Source: Methanospirillum purgamenti
GTDB lineage: Archaea > Halobacteriota > Methanomicrobia > Methanomicrobiales > Methanospirillaceae
NCBI RefSeq assembly: GCF_018502485.1
Contig: NZ_CP075546.1
DNA: 64,000 nucleotides
Strand: one strand, 5' to 3'
Shown here piece by piece: positions 9,772-17,753 of the stretch. The number at the start of each line of letters is the position of its first letter. The stretch's first letter is position 1. The position numbers and the translations under genes are program-made. Below the pieces are notes generated by a model. The model saw only the letters and a list, made by a program, of their open reading frames with translations, had not been told where the DNA came from and did not search any database.

Positions 9772-10653
9772 TCATAGGTGTGGTACCAGGGTGATGATCC
9801 TGTCATCAACTTCCCTGTTTACACCATGAGTTCCGTTGAATGGGATGAACATTGTCCCCTTTCCTGCAGATGTTGCAAGAGATTCCCCTTCTGTAATAGC
9901 GATCACCGAATCATCAGGAGCGTGAAACAGCATAACTGGTCTGGGCGTAATCCTTACAACCTGGATATCTGGATCGACACTCAAGAGAAACTCCCTGATT
10001 GGGGATGTATAATCCTCTCCGATGCGGTGAAAGCCGGATGTGGAGATTCCGATGTATCCTGCAAAATCCGGATCAGAGCCCGCAGCAAGTGCGGCATACC
10101 GCCCCCCGTTCGATTCACCAACCGCATAGACCGGAATATCTGGATACTTTTCATGAAGATACTCCCTGGCGGTAATCATATCAGCACTAATCAGGTAAAA
10201 CTGCGGCCAGGCTCCTTGTGTAAAGAGTTCAGCATCTTTTTCAATATTCATTGGATAACCGGGGGTAGTCCCTCCGTTTCCCCTGACATCCATGATAATG
10301 ACACCAATCCCATGAACTGGGTAATATTTCATGTATTCTACGTATCCAGTAGCAGGATTGTTGGCTCCAGGAGCCCAGATGAGAAAAGCCACTGGATTTT
10401 TCGGGCTTACTAGTATCGCATGCACATCCCCGGCAAATCCTTTGAATATCAGGTCTATTGTGGTCAGGTTGCTCCCGTCTTCCTGAATTCGTTCATCTAC
10501 CGCAGTCTTTGGAATAGAAAATTCGATGCTGCCATCTTCTGTGAGATTCCATGATGCAACTGGTTTCTCCTCATCATCTCCGATATTGGTACAGCCTGTA
10601 CCCAGGAGAGAGATGGTGAGAATCAGGACCAGGAGAATATTGGTATTATTCAT
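9772..10653 (-). CDS. Lipoprotein alpha/beta hydrolase
   Basis: The product is a predicted membrane-anchored esterase or peptidase of the alpha/beta hydrolase fold. A lipoprotein signal with lipobox-like LLGTGC follows the chosen start (MNNTNILL). The nucleophile elbow is GESNG. Candidate acid and histidine are in the APDDS and NGTHGV contexts. The start at 10653 gives a clean lipoprotein signal and overlaps the NUDIX stop by 8 nt; a longer upstream reading (to 10701) would bury the signal. It is the last gene of the preQ0 operon. The substrate is unknown. Confidence 0.75.
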   Translation of the reverse strand: MNNTNILLVLILTISLLGTGCTNIGDDEEKPVASWNLTEDGSIEFSIPKTAVDERIQEDGSNLTTIDLIFKGFAGDVHAILVSPKNPVAFLIWAPGANNPATGYVEYMKYYPVHGIGVIIMDVRGNGGTTPGYPMNIEKDAELFTQGAWPQFYLISADMITAREYLHEKYPDIPVYAVGESNGGRYAALAAGSDPDFAGYIGISTSGFHRIGEDYTSPIREFLLSVDPDIQVVRITPRPVMLFHAPDDSVIAITEGESLATSAGKGTMFIPFNGTHGVNREVDDRIITLVPHL

Positions 10654-11155
10654 CAGAACACCCACACATCCACCGGTAAAAGATACAGATAGTCTTTGCA
10701 TCCACGATCTGTCCGGATCGAATCATATCCCTGATTTGTGGTGCTGTAAACCGCACCGGTTCAATAACTTCGTCCTCATCTGGTGAATACTCCCGGGACG
10801 GGACAAGATCTGTTGCTTCAAAAAGCCAGAGGCGTTCATCAGTAAAACCTGGTGTAGTATAGATGTATCCGAGAGCAGTCATGGATCCTGCAGCCATACC
10901 GGTCTCTTCGATAAGTTCCCGTTCTGCTGTCTGCATTGGATCCTCTCCTTCTTCCATGGTTCCGGCAGGTGCTTCAAAAATATATGAACCAATGGGGGAT
11001 CGCCATTGTTTGATAAATAGAAATTCATCTCCTTCGTGGGGGAGGATTACAACTGCATCCCCTGGATGGACAACTACTGCTTCTTTTTCTTGTCCGTCTG
11101 GGAGTTGGAAAAGTTTTTTTTCAACCCATAGTCTGCGTCCCCGGTAGAGTTCCAT
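10646..11155 (-). CDS. NUDIX hydrolase, ADP-ribose pyrophosphatase-like
   Basis: The 169-residue protein hydrolyses a nucleoside diphosphate linked to another group, most likely ADP-ribose by resemblance. The Nudix box is complete: a G, then E after five residues, then RELIEETGM. The preceding APAG and following YTTPGFTDE segments match ADP-ribose pyrophosphatases. It sits 3 nt after queC in the same operon, so it may clean up nucleotide by-products, but this link is inferred. Confidence 0.85.
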   Translation of the reverse strand: MELYRGRRLWVEKKLFQLPDGQEKEAVVVHPGDAVVILPHEGDEFLFIKQWRSPIGSYIFEAPAGTMEEGEDPMQTAERELIEETGMAAGSMTALGYIYTTPGFTDERLWLFEATDLVPSREYSPDEDEVIEPVRFTAPQIRDMIRSGQIVDAKTICIFYRWMCGCSDE

Positions 11156-11158
11156 GAT

Positions 11159-11821
11159 TCACCGGTATTGAATAGGATCTTCAATTCCTATTTGTCTGAA
11201 TGCTTCACGTCTGAAATGACAGGATCCACATATTCCACATGCAATATCATTTTCAGAATAACACGACCAGGTATCTTCATAAGGGACGTTTAATCCCATA
11301 CCGATTTTCAGAATCTCTGCTTTATTCAGCCTTACAAAAGGAGTTTTAAGTTCGATCCCTGAATCTGGCCGTGTCCCCAAGGTGATGACCTTCTGGAATG
11401 CGTCGATGAACTCTGGTCTACAGTCTGGATACCCTGAATAGTCAGATGCCTGAACGCCTATATATATTGCATCAGCAGCACGCGCTTCTGCAAAACTTGT
11501 TCCAACTGAAAGGAGATTCGCATTTCTGAAGGGAACATAGGTTTCTGGTATACCCTCTCCTGCTTCATTATGTGGTTTAACCTGCATTCGCTGGTCAGTC
11601 AGACTGGAAGCACCAACTTTTTTTAAGTATGCGAGATCGACATCCAGGAATTCAAGGGCATTGAGATGCCTTGCTATCCGCTTTGCACACTCTCTCTCTT
11701 TTTCTTCAGTCCGTTGCCCGTAGGTAAAATGGAGAGCCAGGATATCATAGCCATCATGCTTTGCAAGAAATGCGAGAGTGGAAGAGTCCATTCCGCCTGA
11801 CAGGAGACAAACTGCTTTCAT
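11159..11821 (-). CDS. queC: 7-cyano-7-deazaguanine (preQ0) synthase
   Basis: QueC converts 7-carboxy-7-deazaguanine to preQ0 with ATP and ammonia. In Archaea preQ0 is inserted into tRNA and becomes archaeosine at position 15. The PP-loop motif LLSGGMDSST is near the N-terminus. The zinc-binding cysteines lie near the C-terminus (CYSENDIACGICGSC). The length of 220 residues is typical. It lies one base after queE. Confidence 0.94.
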   Translation of the reverse strand: MKAVCLLSGGMDSSTLAFLAKHDGYDILALHFTYGQRTEEKERECAKRIARHLNALEFLDVDLAYLKKVGASSLTDQRMQVKPHNEAGEGIPETYVPFRNANLLSVGTSFAEARAADAIYIGVQASDYSGYPDCRPEFIDAFQKVITLGTRPDSGIELKTPFVRLNKAEILKIGMGLNVPYEDTWSCYSENDIACGICGSCHFRREAFRQIGIEDPIQYR

Positions 11822-11822
11822 A

Positions 11823-12431
11823 TCAGGGTAGTCCTATGAATTTGTGTAATTGAAGCTGCATTCGTGCTGGAAGGTTTTTCTCGAGAATATATGTAGCAAT
11901 TTGTTGATAATCAGTCCCATAGATTGGCGAGATAAAAATCTCTGCGTGTATTGGATGAGTATGAATGATTTTTTCAGCATACTTCAGGTCTTCGTCAGTT
12001 CCGACCACAAACTTAACTGAGTCGGTGGATTTTAAATTGGGTAGCAGGGTGACAACACTTGATTCGCCTGAAGAAGGACATTTCACGTCCATACAGACAG
12101 AGACACCATCCGGAAGATCATCAAAAGGAACAGTTCCATTCGTTTCGATACTCACCTTTTTTCCGGCGTTCATAAGTTGGCAGGATAGTACTGTAACCTC
12201 ATTTTTCTGGAGGAGTGGTTCTCCACCTGTAATGCAGACATAGTGTGGTTTCTCTAAAAGTACTCTTGCAACAACTTCGCTCACATCCATATCAGTTCCC
12301 CCCTGCCTACTTGCCGGGGTATCACAATAGGAGCATGAGAGATTGCACCCGGCCAGCCTGATAAAGATGGTCGGGTAGCCAGAGGCCAGCCCCTCTCCCT
12401 GGAGTGAGGTAAATATTTCAGCGATCTTCAT
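11823..12431 (-). CDS. queE: 7-carboxy-7-deazaguanine synthase
   Basis: QueE is a radical SAM enzyme that converts 6-carboxytetrahydropterin to 7-carboxy-7-deazaguanine. The cluster motif CNLSCSYC (CX3CX2C) appears at about residue 30. The N-terminal SLQGEG segment and TGGEPLLQ are family hallmarks. It is 202 residues long. It overlaps queD by 14 nt and is followed directly by queC, which completes the preQ0 pathway in one operon. Confidence 0.93.
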   Translation of the reverse strand: MKIAEIFTSLQGEGLASGYPTIFIRLAGCNLSCSYCDTPASRQGGTDMDVSEVVARVLLEKPHYVCITGGEPLLQKNEVTVLSCQLMNAGKKVSIETNGTVPFDDLPDGVSVCMDVKCPSSGESSVVTLLPNLKSTDSVKFVVGTDEDLKYAEKIIHTHPIHAEIFISPIYGTDYQQIATYILEKNLPARMQLQLHKFIGLP

Positions 12432-12831
12432 GCCTGAGCTCTGCGCAGCCGGTGGGTGATTCCCAGACTCTTATCGTATCGACAATGATATCTCTCCCAC
12501 TGTCTTTGTATCGGAGTTCTATTGCATCCCTGATCAGGCGTGCCAGAAGCTCGCTGGTTGGATCACCTGGGGTTGTGATGACCTCATGAAACTCCTGGAT
12601 ACGCGGGACCATCGGATCTGCTTCATTGAGGATGATCTCGTGGTCATAATAGTCCACAACCTCGCGGATCTCATTATAGTCAACCAGAATATTTGTCTCT
12701 TCATCGGTGTAACCTGATAGCCACACTTCCACCTTCCAACGGTGGCCGTGAAGATTGTGACACTTCCCCCGGTAATGTAACAGCCGGTGACTTGCGTCAA
12801 ATGAGACCTCTTTGTAGAGTCTGATCTGCAT
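12418..12831 (-). CDS. queD: 6-carboxytetrahydropterin synthase
   Basis: QueD makes 6-carboxy-5,6,7,8-tetrahydropterin from dihydroneopterin triphosphate. Zinc ligands are in DASHR and HNLHGH, and the catalytic cysteine is in GKCHNLHGH. The start at 12831 (MQIRLYKEVSF) is chosen over an upstream in-frame ATG at 12879 because the family begins close to this point. A TATA box at about 12858-12868 would also place the transcript start just before 12831. It is the first gene of the queDEC operon. Confidence 0.92.
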   Translation of the reverse strand: MQIRLYKEVSFDASHRLLHYRGKCHNLHGHRWKVEVWLSGYTDEETNILVDYNEIREVVDYYDHEIILNEADPMVPRIQEFHEVITTPGDPTSELLARLIRDAIELRYKDSGRDIIVDTIRVWESPTGCAELRHEDR

Positions 12832-12857
12832 GAGATCAGGTTGGGCGTGAATACAAC

Positions 12858-12868
12858 TATTATATTGC
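12858..12868 (-). promoter_or_regulatory. TATA box of the queD operon
   Basis: On the minus strand the sequence reads GCAATATAATA. It is centred about 30 nt upstream of the queD ATG at 12831, so the transcript is probably leaderless or has a very short leader. This position rules against the longer reading that starts at 12879. Confidence 0.6.
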
Positions 12869-12907
12869 ATAAGTGTCAACGTATACAGACAGGTTTCAAA
12901 GCCGACA

Positions 12908-12915
12908 TTTTATAT
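12908..12915 (+). promoter_or_regulatory. TATA box of the rpsL-rpsG-EF-2 operon
   Basis: TTTTATAT lies about 80 nt before the rpsL ATG. It predicts transcription from about 12937 and a 5' leader of about 50 nt. That leader holds a small hairpin, TTCGCC (12943-12948) pairing with GGCGAA (12956-12961). Confidence 0.55.
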
Positions 12916-12988
12916 CGGAATCGTCGCGCATTTGGATTCTAATTCGCCTCTTATTGGCGAAATTATCGAAGATTATCAGAGTGATGTA

Positions 12989-13417
12989 ATGGGACAGGGT
13001 AAATTTGCAGCACGTAAATTAAAGCGTGACTCTGCGAGATTTCGCTGGAGTGACCCGCATTTTGCGAGAACAGCAGGTGGTCTGAAACTGAAGTCCGATC
13101 CTCTTGAGGGCGCGCCCCAGGGAAGAGGTATCGTCCTTGAAAAGATCGGTGTGGAAGCAAAACAGCCAAACTCCGCGATCCGGAAATGTGTTCGTGTTCA
13201 GCTGATCAAAAACGGACGTCAGGTGTCTGCATTTGCAGTCGGCGACGGTGCCATTAACTTCATCGATGAACACGATGAAGTCGAAATTGAAGGTATCGGC
13301 GGTCGTCTTGGTCGTTCCATGGGTGATATTCCGGGAGTGCGGTTTGTTGTGACCAAGGTGAATAATGTCTGTCTCCATGAACTGGTGATAGGACGGAAGG
13401 AGAAGCCACGCAGGTGA
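12989..13417 (+). CDS. rpsL: Ribosomal protein S12 (uS12)
   Basis: This small-subunit protein sits at the decoding centre. The chosen start MGQGKFAARKL is the standard archaeal N-terminus; an upstream in-frame ATG at 12932 would add 19 residues not usual for the family. The KQPNSAIRKCVRVQL and GDIPGVRF segments are highly conserved. The length of 142 residues is normal. The gene order rpsL-rpsG-EF-2 is the archaeal str-like operon. Confidence 0.96.
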   Translation: MGQGKFAARKLKRDSARFRWSDPHFARTAGGLKLKSDPLEGAPQGRGIVLEKIGVEAKQPNSAIRKCVRVQLIKNGRQVSAFAVGDGAINFIDEHDEVEIEGIGGRLGRSMGDIPGVRFVVTKVNNVCLHELVIGRKEKPRR

Positions 13418-13422
13418 TCGTG

Positions 13423-14007
13423 ATGAGTGAAGAAGTATCTGCCCCGGCACGTCTCCTCTTTAACCGCTGGGACACAGGCGAGGTCACTATTCGTGACCCA
13501 GGTATCGCACGGTACGTCAACCTGAACTCGATGATTGTGCCACATTCCTGTGGACGATTGACCCGTCAGGAGTTTCATAAAGCAAATATGCTCATCGTCG
13601 AGCGGCTGATTAATCAGCTGATGCGTACTGAAGTAAACACTGGAAAGAAGCAGCTTGCAATTCGCATCGTCAGAGATGCGTTTGAAATAATCAACCAGAA
13701 GACCAAAAAGAATCCAATTGAAGTTCTCTGTGATGCAGTTGCAAATTCCGGGCCTCGTGAAGAGACTGTCCGTCTCAAATATGGTGGTATCAATGTGCCA
13801 AAGTCAGTTGATACCGCACCTATGCGCCGGGTCAATACCGCTGTCGGTTTAATCGCAGCAGGTGTCTATTCAGCATCTCACAAAAAGAAGAAACCCGTTG
13901 CAAATGCCCTTGCAGAAGAACTCATTGCAGCTGCAAACGGGGATCCAAAGTGCTACTCTGTCGCAAAGCGTGAAGAACGGGAACGTGTTGCAAAGTCTGC
14001 ACGGTAA
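13423..14007 (+). CDS. rpsG: Ribosomal protein S7 (uS7)
   Basis: This primary 16S rRNA-binding protein organises the head of the small subunit. Conserved segments are RLTRQEFHKANMLIVERL and the C-terminal AKREERERVAKSAR. The ATG at 13423 is chosen because AGGTGATC (13412-13419), a strong match to the 16S 3' end, lies just upstream and overlaps the end of rpsL. A GTG at 13414 is inside that site. The product has 194 residues. Confidence 0.96.
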   Translation: MSEEVSAPARLLFNRWDTGEVTIRDPGIARYVNLNSMIVPHSCGRLTRQEFHKANMLIVERLINQLMRTEVNTGKKQLAIRIVRDAFEIINQKTKKNPIEVLCDAVANSGPREETVRLKYGGINVPKSVDTAPMRRVNTAVGLIAAGVYSASHKKKKPVANALAEELIAAANGDPKCYSVAKREERERVAKSAR

Positions 14008-14052
14008 ATAACGGTCCCATTTCTGTTTTTTTAAAAAAATTGCAGGTGAATT

Positions 14053-16248
14053 ATGAGCCGAGGGAAGAAGACGGTAGAGCGCGTTATGCAGCTCATGAAC
14101 CAGCCGGAGAGTATCAGAAACATCGGTATCGTTGCCCATATCGATCATGGAAAAACTACCCTTTCTGACAACCTCCTGGCCGGTGCTGGTATCATCAGTG
14201 AAGATTTAGCGGGTAAGGCCTGCTGGATGGATTCTGATGAAGAAGAACAGGCACGTGGAATTACTATTGATGCATCCAACGTCTCAATGGTCCACGAGTA
14301 TAATGGAAAAGAATACCTCATCAACATGATTGATACCCCTGGTCACGTTGATTTTGGTGGAGACGTTACTCGTGCAATGCGTGCCGTAGACGGAGCAGTC
14401 GTTCTCGTCGATGCAGTCGAAGGGACCATGCCTCAGACTGAGACTGTTCTGCGTCAGGCATTGAAGGAACGTGTTAAACCTGTTTTATTCATCAACAAAG
14501 TCGACCGGCTGATCAATGAATTGCAGGTTGACGAGATGGAGATGCAGATCAGGCTTGGAAAAGTCATTGACAAAGTCAACAAGCTGATCAAGGGTATGAA
14601 TGAGGAGATGTACAACAATGGCTGGAAACTTGATGCCGCCGGAGGAACGGTCGCATTTGGATCAGCACTGTACAACTGGGCTATTTCTGTTCCATATATG
14701 AAAAAGTCCGGGATCTCCTTTAAGGAAGTATATGAGCACTGTAAGAAAGGTGAGATGAAAGAGCTCGGAAAGAAGAGCCCGCTCTGTGAAGTCGTCCTTG
14801 ATATGGTTGTATCATTCCTTCCAAATCCAAAGGAAGCACAGCCACGCCGTGTGGGTGTTATCTGGCATGGTGACATCAACAGCCCTGAAGGAAAAGGTAT
14901 GATGACCTGTGATCCGAGTGCACCCAGTTGTCTGATGGTCACTGATATCTCCTTTGATCCTCATGCCGGAGAGGTTGCAACCGGTCGTCTCTTCTCTGGA
15001 AAACTCAGCCGTGGCAATGAAATGTATATCATGGGAACTGCAAAGAAGGTCAACCGTCTCCAGCAGGTTGGTATCTTTATGGGACCTACCCGTGTGGAGG
15101 TTCCAGAACTCTACGCAGGAAACATTGCAGCTGTTACTGGTCTGAAGGATGCTGTCGTCGGTTCTACCGTCTCAAGCCTTATGGACATGACTCCGTTCGA
15201 GTCCCTTGAGCACTACTCTGAGCCTGTCGTTACCGTTGCAGTCGAAGCAAAGAACATGAAAGATCTGCCAAAACTGGTCGATGTTCTGCGACAGGTCGCA
15301 AAGGAAGATCCAACCCTCCGTGTCAACATTAATGAAGAGACCGGTGAGCACCTGATCTCCGGAATGGGAGAATTGCATCTCGAGATCATCACCGGACGTA
15401 TCAAGCGTGACAAGGGTGTTGAGATTATCACTTCTGAACCGATCGTGGTGTACCGTGAGACCATCACCCAGGAACTCACTGATGCAGTCGAAGGAAAGTC
15501 TCCAAACCGTCACAACCGGTTCTACTTTACGCTTCACCCGCTTCCCGAGCATGTTGTTGACATGATCAAGGGCCATGAGATCTCCATGAACCAGGAGTCT
15601 CTTGAACGCCGTGACGCGATGGTGAAAGCCGGCTTTGAAAAAGATGAAGCCAAAAGTGTCAAGGATATCTATGCAACCAACATCCTTCTTGATATGACCA
15701 AGGGTATTCAGTACCTGAATGAAACGATGGAACTTATCATCGATGGTATTCACGAAGCCCTTGATGGTGGCCCGCTTGCAGATGAGCCGGTTCAGAATAT
15801 GCTTATCAAGCTGGTTGATGTCAAGCTTCACGAAGATGCAATCCACCGTGGTCCGGCTCAGGTTATTCCAGCAGTCCGGAGTGCAATCAAGGGTGGTATG
15901 CTCCTCGCTGGGGACTCACTTCTTGAACCTATGCAGAAACTGCACATTACCGTTCCTCAGGATCACATGGGCAGTGCAACTTCACAGATCCAGAGCCGAC
16001 GCGGGCAGGTCTTTGATATGACCAGTGAAGGAGACACCATCACGGTTATTGGAAAGGCACCAGTTGCTGAGCTCTTTGGATTTGCCGGGGATGTACGGTC
16101 TGCAACAGAAGGCCGGGCAATGTGGAACAGTGAATTTGCAGGATTTGAGATTGTTCCAGCAGGATCAGCCAAAGATATCGTCCTGCAGATTAGAAAGCGC
16201 AAGGGTCTCAAGGAAGAGCTGCCTAAGCCCGCGGATTACCTTGCCTAA
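14053..16248 (+). CDS. Translation elongation factor EF-2
   Basis: This GTPase drives ribosomal translocation. The G1 motif AHIDHGKT (about 28-35), switch region RGITIDAS, DTPGH and NKVD are intact. The diphthamide histidine is in the HRGPAQ context at about residue 598. The length of 731 residues matches archaeal EF-2. An AGGTGA-type ribosome binding site precedes the ATG. The T-rich stretch after the stop (16260-16315) probably ends the operon. Confidence 0.97.
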   Translation: MSRGKKTVERVMQLMNQPESIRNIGIVAHIDHGKTTLSDNLLAGAGIISEDLAGKACWMDSDEEEQARGITIDASNVSMVHEYNGKEYLINMIDTPGHVDFGGDVTRAMRAVDGAVVLVDAVEGTMPQTETVLRQALKERVKPVLFINKVDRLINELQVDEMEMQIRLGKVIDKVNKLIKGMNEEMYNNGWKLDAAGGTVAFGSALYNWAISVPYMKKSGISFKEVYEHCKKGEMKELGKKSPLCEVVLDMVVSFLPNPKEAQPRRVGVIWHGDINSPEGKGMMTCDPSAPSCLMVTDISFDPHAGEVATGRLFSGKLSRGNEMYIMGTAKKVNRLQQVGIFMGPTRVEVPELYAGNIAAVTGLKDAVVGSTVSSLMDMTPFESLEHYSEPVVTVAVEAKNMKDLPKLVDVLRQVAKEDPTLRVNINEETGEHLISGMGELHLEIITGRIKRDKGVEIITSEPIVVYRETITQELTDAVEGKSPNRHNRFYFTLHPLPEHVVDMIKGHEISMNQESLERRDAMVKAGFEKDEAKSVKDIYATNILLDMTKGIQYLNETMELIIDGIHEALDGGPLADEPVQNMLIKLVDVKLHEDAIHRGPAQVIPAVRSAIKGGMLLAGDSLLEPMQKLHITVPQDHMGSATSQIQSRRGQVFDMTSEGDTITVIGKAPVAELFGFAGDVRSATEGRAMWNSEFAGFEIVPAGSAKDIVLQIRKRKGLKEELPKPADYLA

Positions 16249-16350
16249 ATCTTCCCCCCAATTTTCATCACTCAATTAAATCATTTTCTTTATATTTATT
16301 TTTCAATATTATCTCTATTTAGACTACCTTTTCTAAAAAAATTTAACAAG

Positions 16351-16360
16351 GTATATATAG
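16351..16360 (+). promoter_or_regulatory. Strong TATA box before the secreted protein gene
   Basis: GTATATATAG, preceded by the purine-rich AACAAG, is a near-ideal archaeal BRE/TATA pair. It predicts transcription from about 16382. Just downstream lie a hairpin ACGAATTTTTCGT (16368-16380) and an inverted repeat CGTGAC/GTCACG (16378-16383 and 16403-16408). These could be operator or leader structures. Confidence 0.6.
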
Positions 16361-16427
16361 ATCCCCGACGAATTTTTCGTGACCAACTTGACTACATATT
16401 TAGTCACGTTTGATGGGGTTGATCAAT

Positions 16428-17258
16428 ATGAATGCCTATGAATTAAGGCGAGTAAGCGTTGTGCTACTAATCATCCTGGTTCTCTTGACTGGATGGGCAT
16501 CTGCTGTCAGACCTACTTCTGCTTTGTATGATCAGACTGGAATAACTACCTCTATTGATGCAACATGTATTGGTACGCTTCTGGTCAATCATGACATGGA
16601 GTGGCAGCAGACAAACCTTCCTGGAGGGGATCTGGCGAATAATACACTGACACCCGACGAAACCAGGGCAATTTTTACATATCGTGAAAATACCCTGGCA
16701 GCCACTGGGACCACGAAGTACACAAAAGAGTACAATATGGATGGATCAAATGTATCTGAGGGCAGAGATAATTTGTATGCCAGACATACCGTGAATTACG
16801 AGGCTGATCAGAGTCAGAGTGGAACTATGCTTTGGGACGAAGAGGCCACAATTACCTCCGCCGGAGCTGCAACAACTCTTGATGATGTCGGTCGTTGTGT
16901 CTTTGCCGGTGGGACGGGTAGCAATGCTGCAGGATTTAGGGGAACTGTAGCAGCAGGAAGTGCAATGAATGTTCAGGAGGTTGCAGCAGTCACTACAGTT
17001 GGAGGAAGGGCAATATCAGAGAGTTCAACGGTACCGGTAAATCTCCGGTATGGATTTGATGCACAGGGTCTTGGAACAAATGCAAATAACACCCTTGGTG
17101 TTGGTGCAGCAGAAGTCTTCATGGAAACGGATTTCGAGACCTATGATGGAACCTTCCTTGACTCTAATCTGACCACAAAGATATCAGACAGGCAGCGTAC
17201 GGTTGCTCGTGGACTCTTTGACCTTGCACAAACCCACGAATACTCTTCAACAACCTAA
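16428..17258 (+). CDS. Secreted protein of unknown function
   Basis: I do not recognise a family. A signal peptide is clear (hydrophobic core VVLLIILVLLTGWASA), and the mature part of about 245 residues is acidic and rich in Thr, Ala, Gly and Asn with several N-x-S/T sites. No transmembrane anchor or cysteine motif is visible. The start at 16428 (MNAYELRR) follows a GGGGTTGATC ribosome binding site; an ATG at 16413 is possible. The strong promoter suggests high expression. A HEAT-repeat gene follows after 17 nt. A cell-surface role is inferred only. Confidence 0.7.
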   Translation: MNAYELRRVSVVLLIILVLLTGWASAVRPTSALYDQTGITTSIDATCIGTLLVNHDMEWQQTNLPGGDLANNTLTPDETRAIFTYRENTLAATGTTKYTKEYNMDGSNVSEGRDNLYARHTVNYEADQSQSGTMLWDEEATITSAGAATTLDDVGRCVFAGGTGSNAAGFRGTVAAGSAMNVQEVAAVTTVGGRAISESSTVPVNLRYGFDAQGLGTNANNTLGVGAAEVFMETDFETYDGTFLDSNLTTKISDRQRTVARGLFDLAQTHEYSSTT

Positions 17259-17275
17259 AATTTTTCCTTTTTTTC

Positions 17276-17749
17276 ATGTCGGTTCAAAACATTGAGTCCT
17301 TACTTTCTCTCCTTCATAGTCCGGATAAACAAATACGTGCTGATGCGGTGAGCGGCCTAATAGCCTTAGGCAATGAAGCAGTACCCTATTTGTTACCTTT
17401 ACTAGAAGATGAGGACTGGGTGATTCGGTATCGAGCTCTGGAAGCCCTGTCCGGAATCCGGGATACAGAATCAATAGATTCAGTTATTCGGACAACCGCA
17501 GATCCAAAAGACCATGTCAGGTATATGGCAACAAAAGCACTCGGTGCAATGCTTGATCCCAGAGTGGTTCCGGTTCTTATCAGAATGCTCTCCGATGATC
17601 ATTCATACACTCGGAAAATCGCTGCTGGAGGGCTTGTACGGTCAGGTAACGTTACAGTTCTTCCTTCTTTGCAAAAAGCCCTTGAAAGCGAGACAGATTC
17701 TGAAGTTCGTGCCTGTTTTGAAGACGCACTTCATCAGTTACAAAAGTAA
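17276..17749 (+). CDS. HEAT-repeat protein
   Basis: The 157-residue protein is made of about four to five HEAT-like helical pairs of about 31 residues, with recurring patterns such as RADAVSGLIALG and RYRALEALSGI. Such small scaffolds bind proteins and, in some relatives, act in phycobilisome-lyase-like or regulatory roles; no catalytic motif is present. It starts 17 nt after the secreted protein gene and runs convergently into metG, with 4 nt between the stop codons. Confidence 0.8.
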   Translation: MSVQNIESLLSLLHSPDKQIRADAVSGLIALGNEAVPYLLPLLEDEDWVIRYRALEALSGIRDTESIDSVIRTTADPKDHVRYMATKALGAMLDPRVVPVLIRMLSDDHSYTRKIAAGGLVRSGNVTVLPSLQKALESETDSEVRACFEDALHQLQK

Positions 17750-17753
17750 GAGG

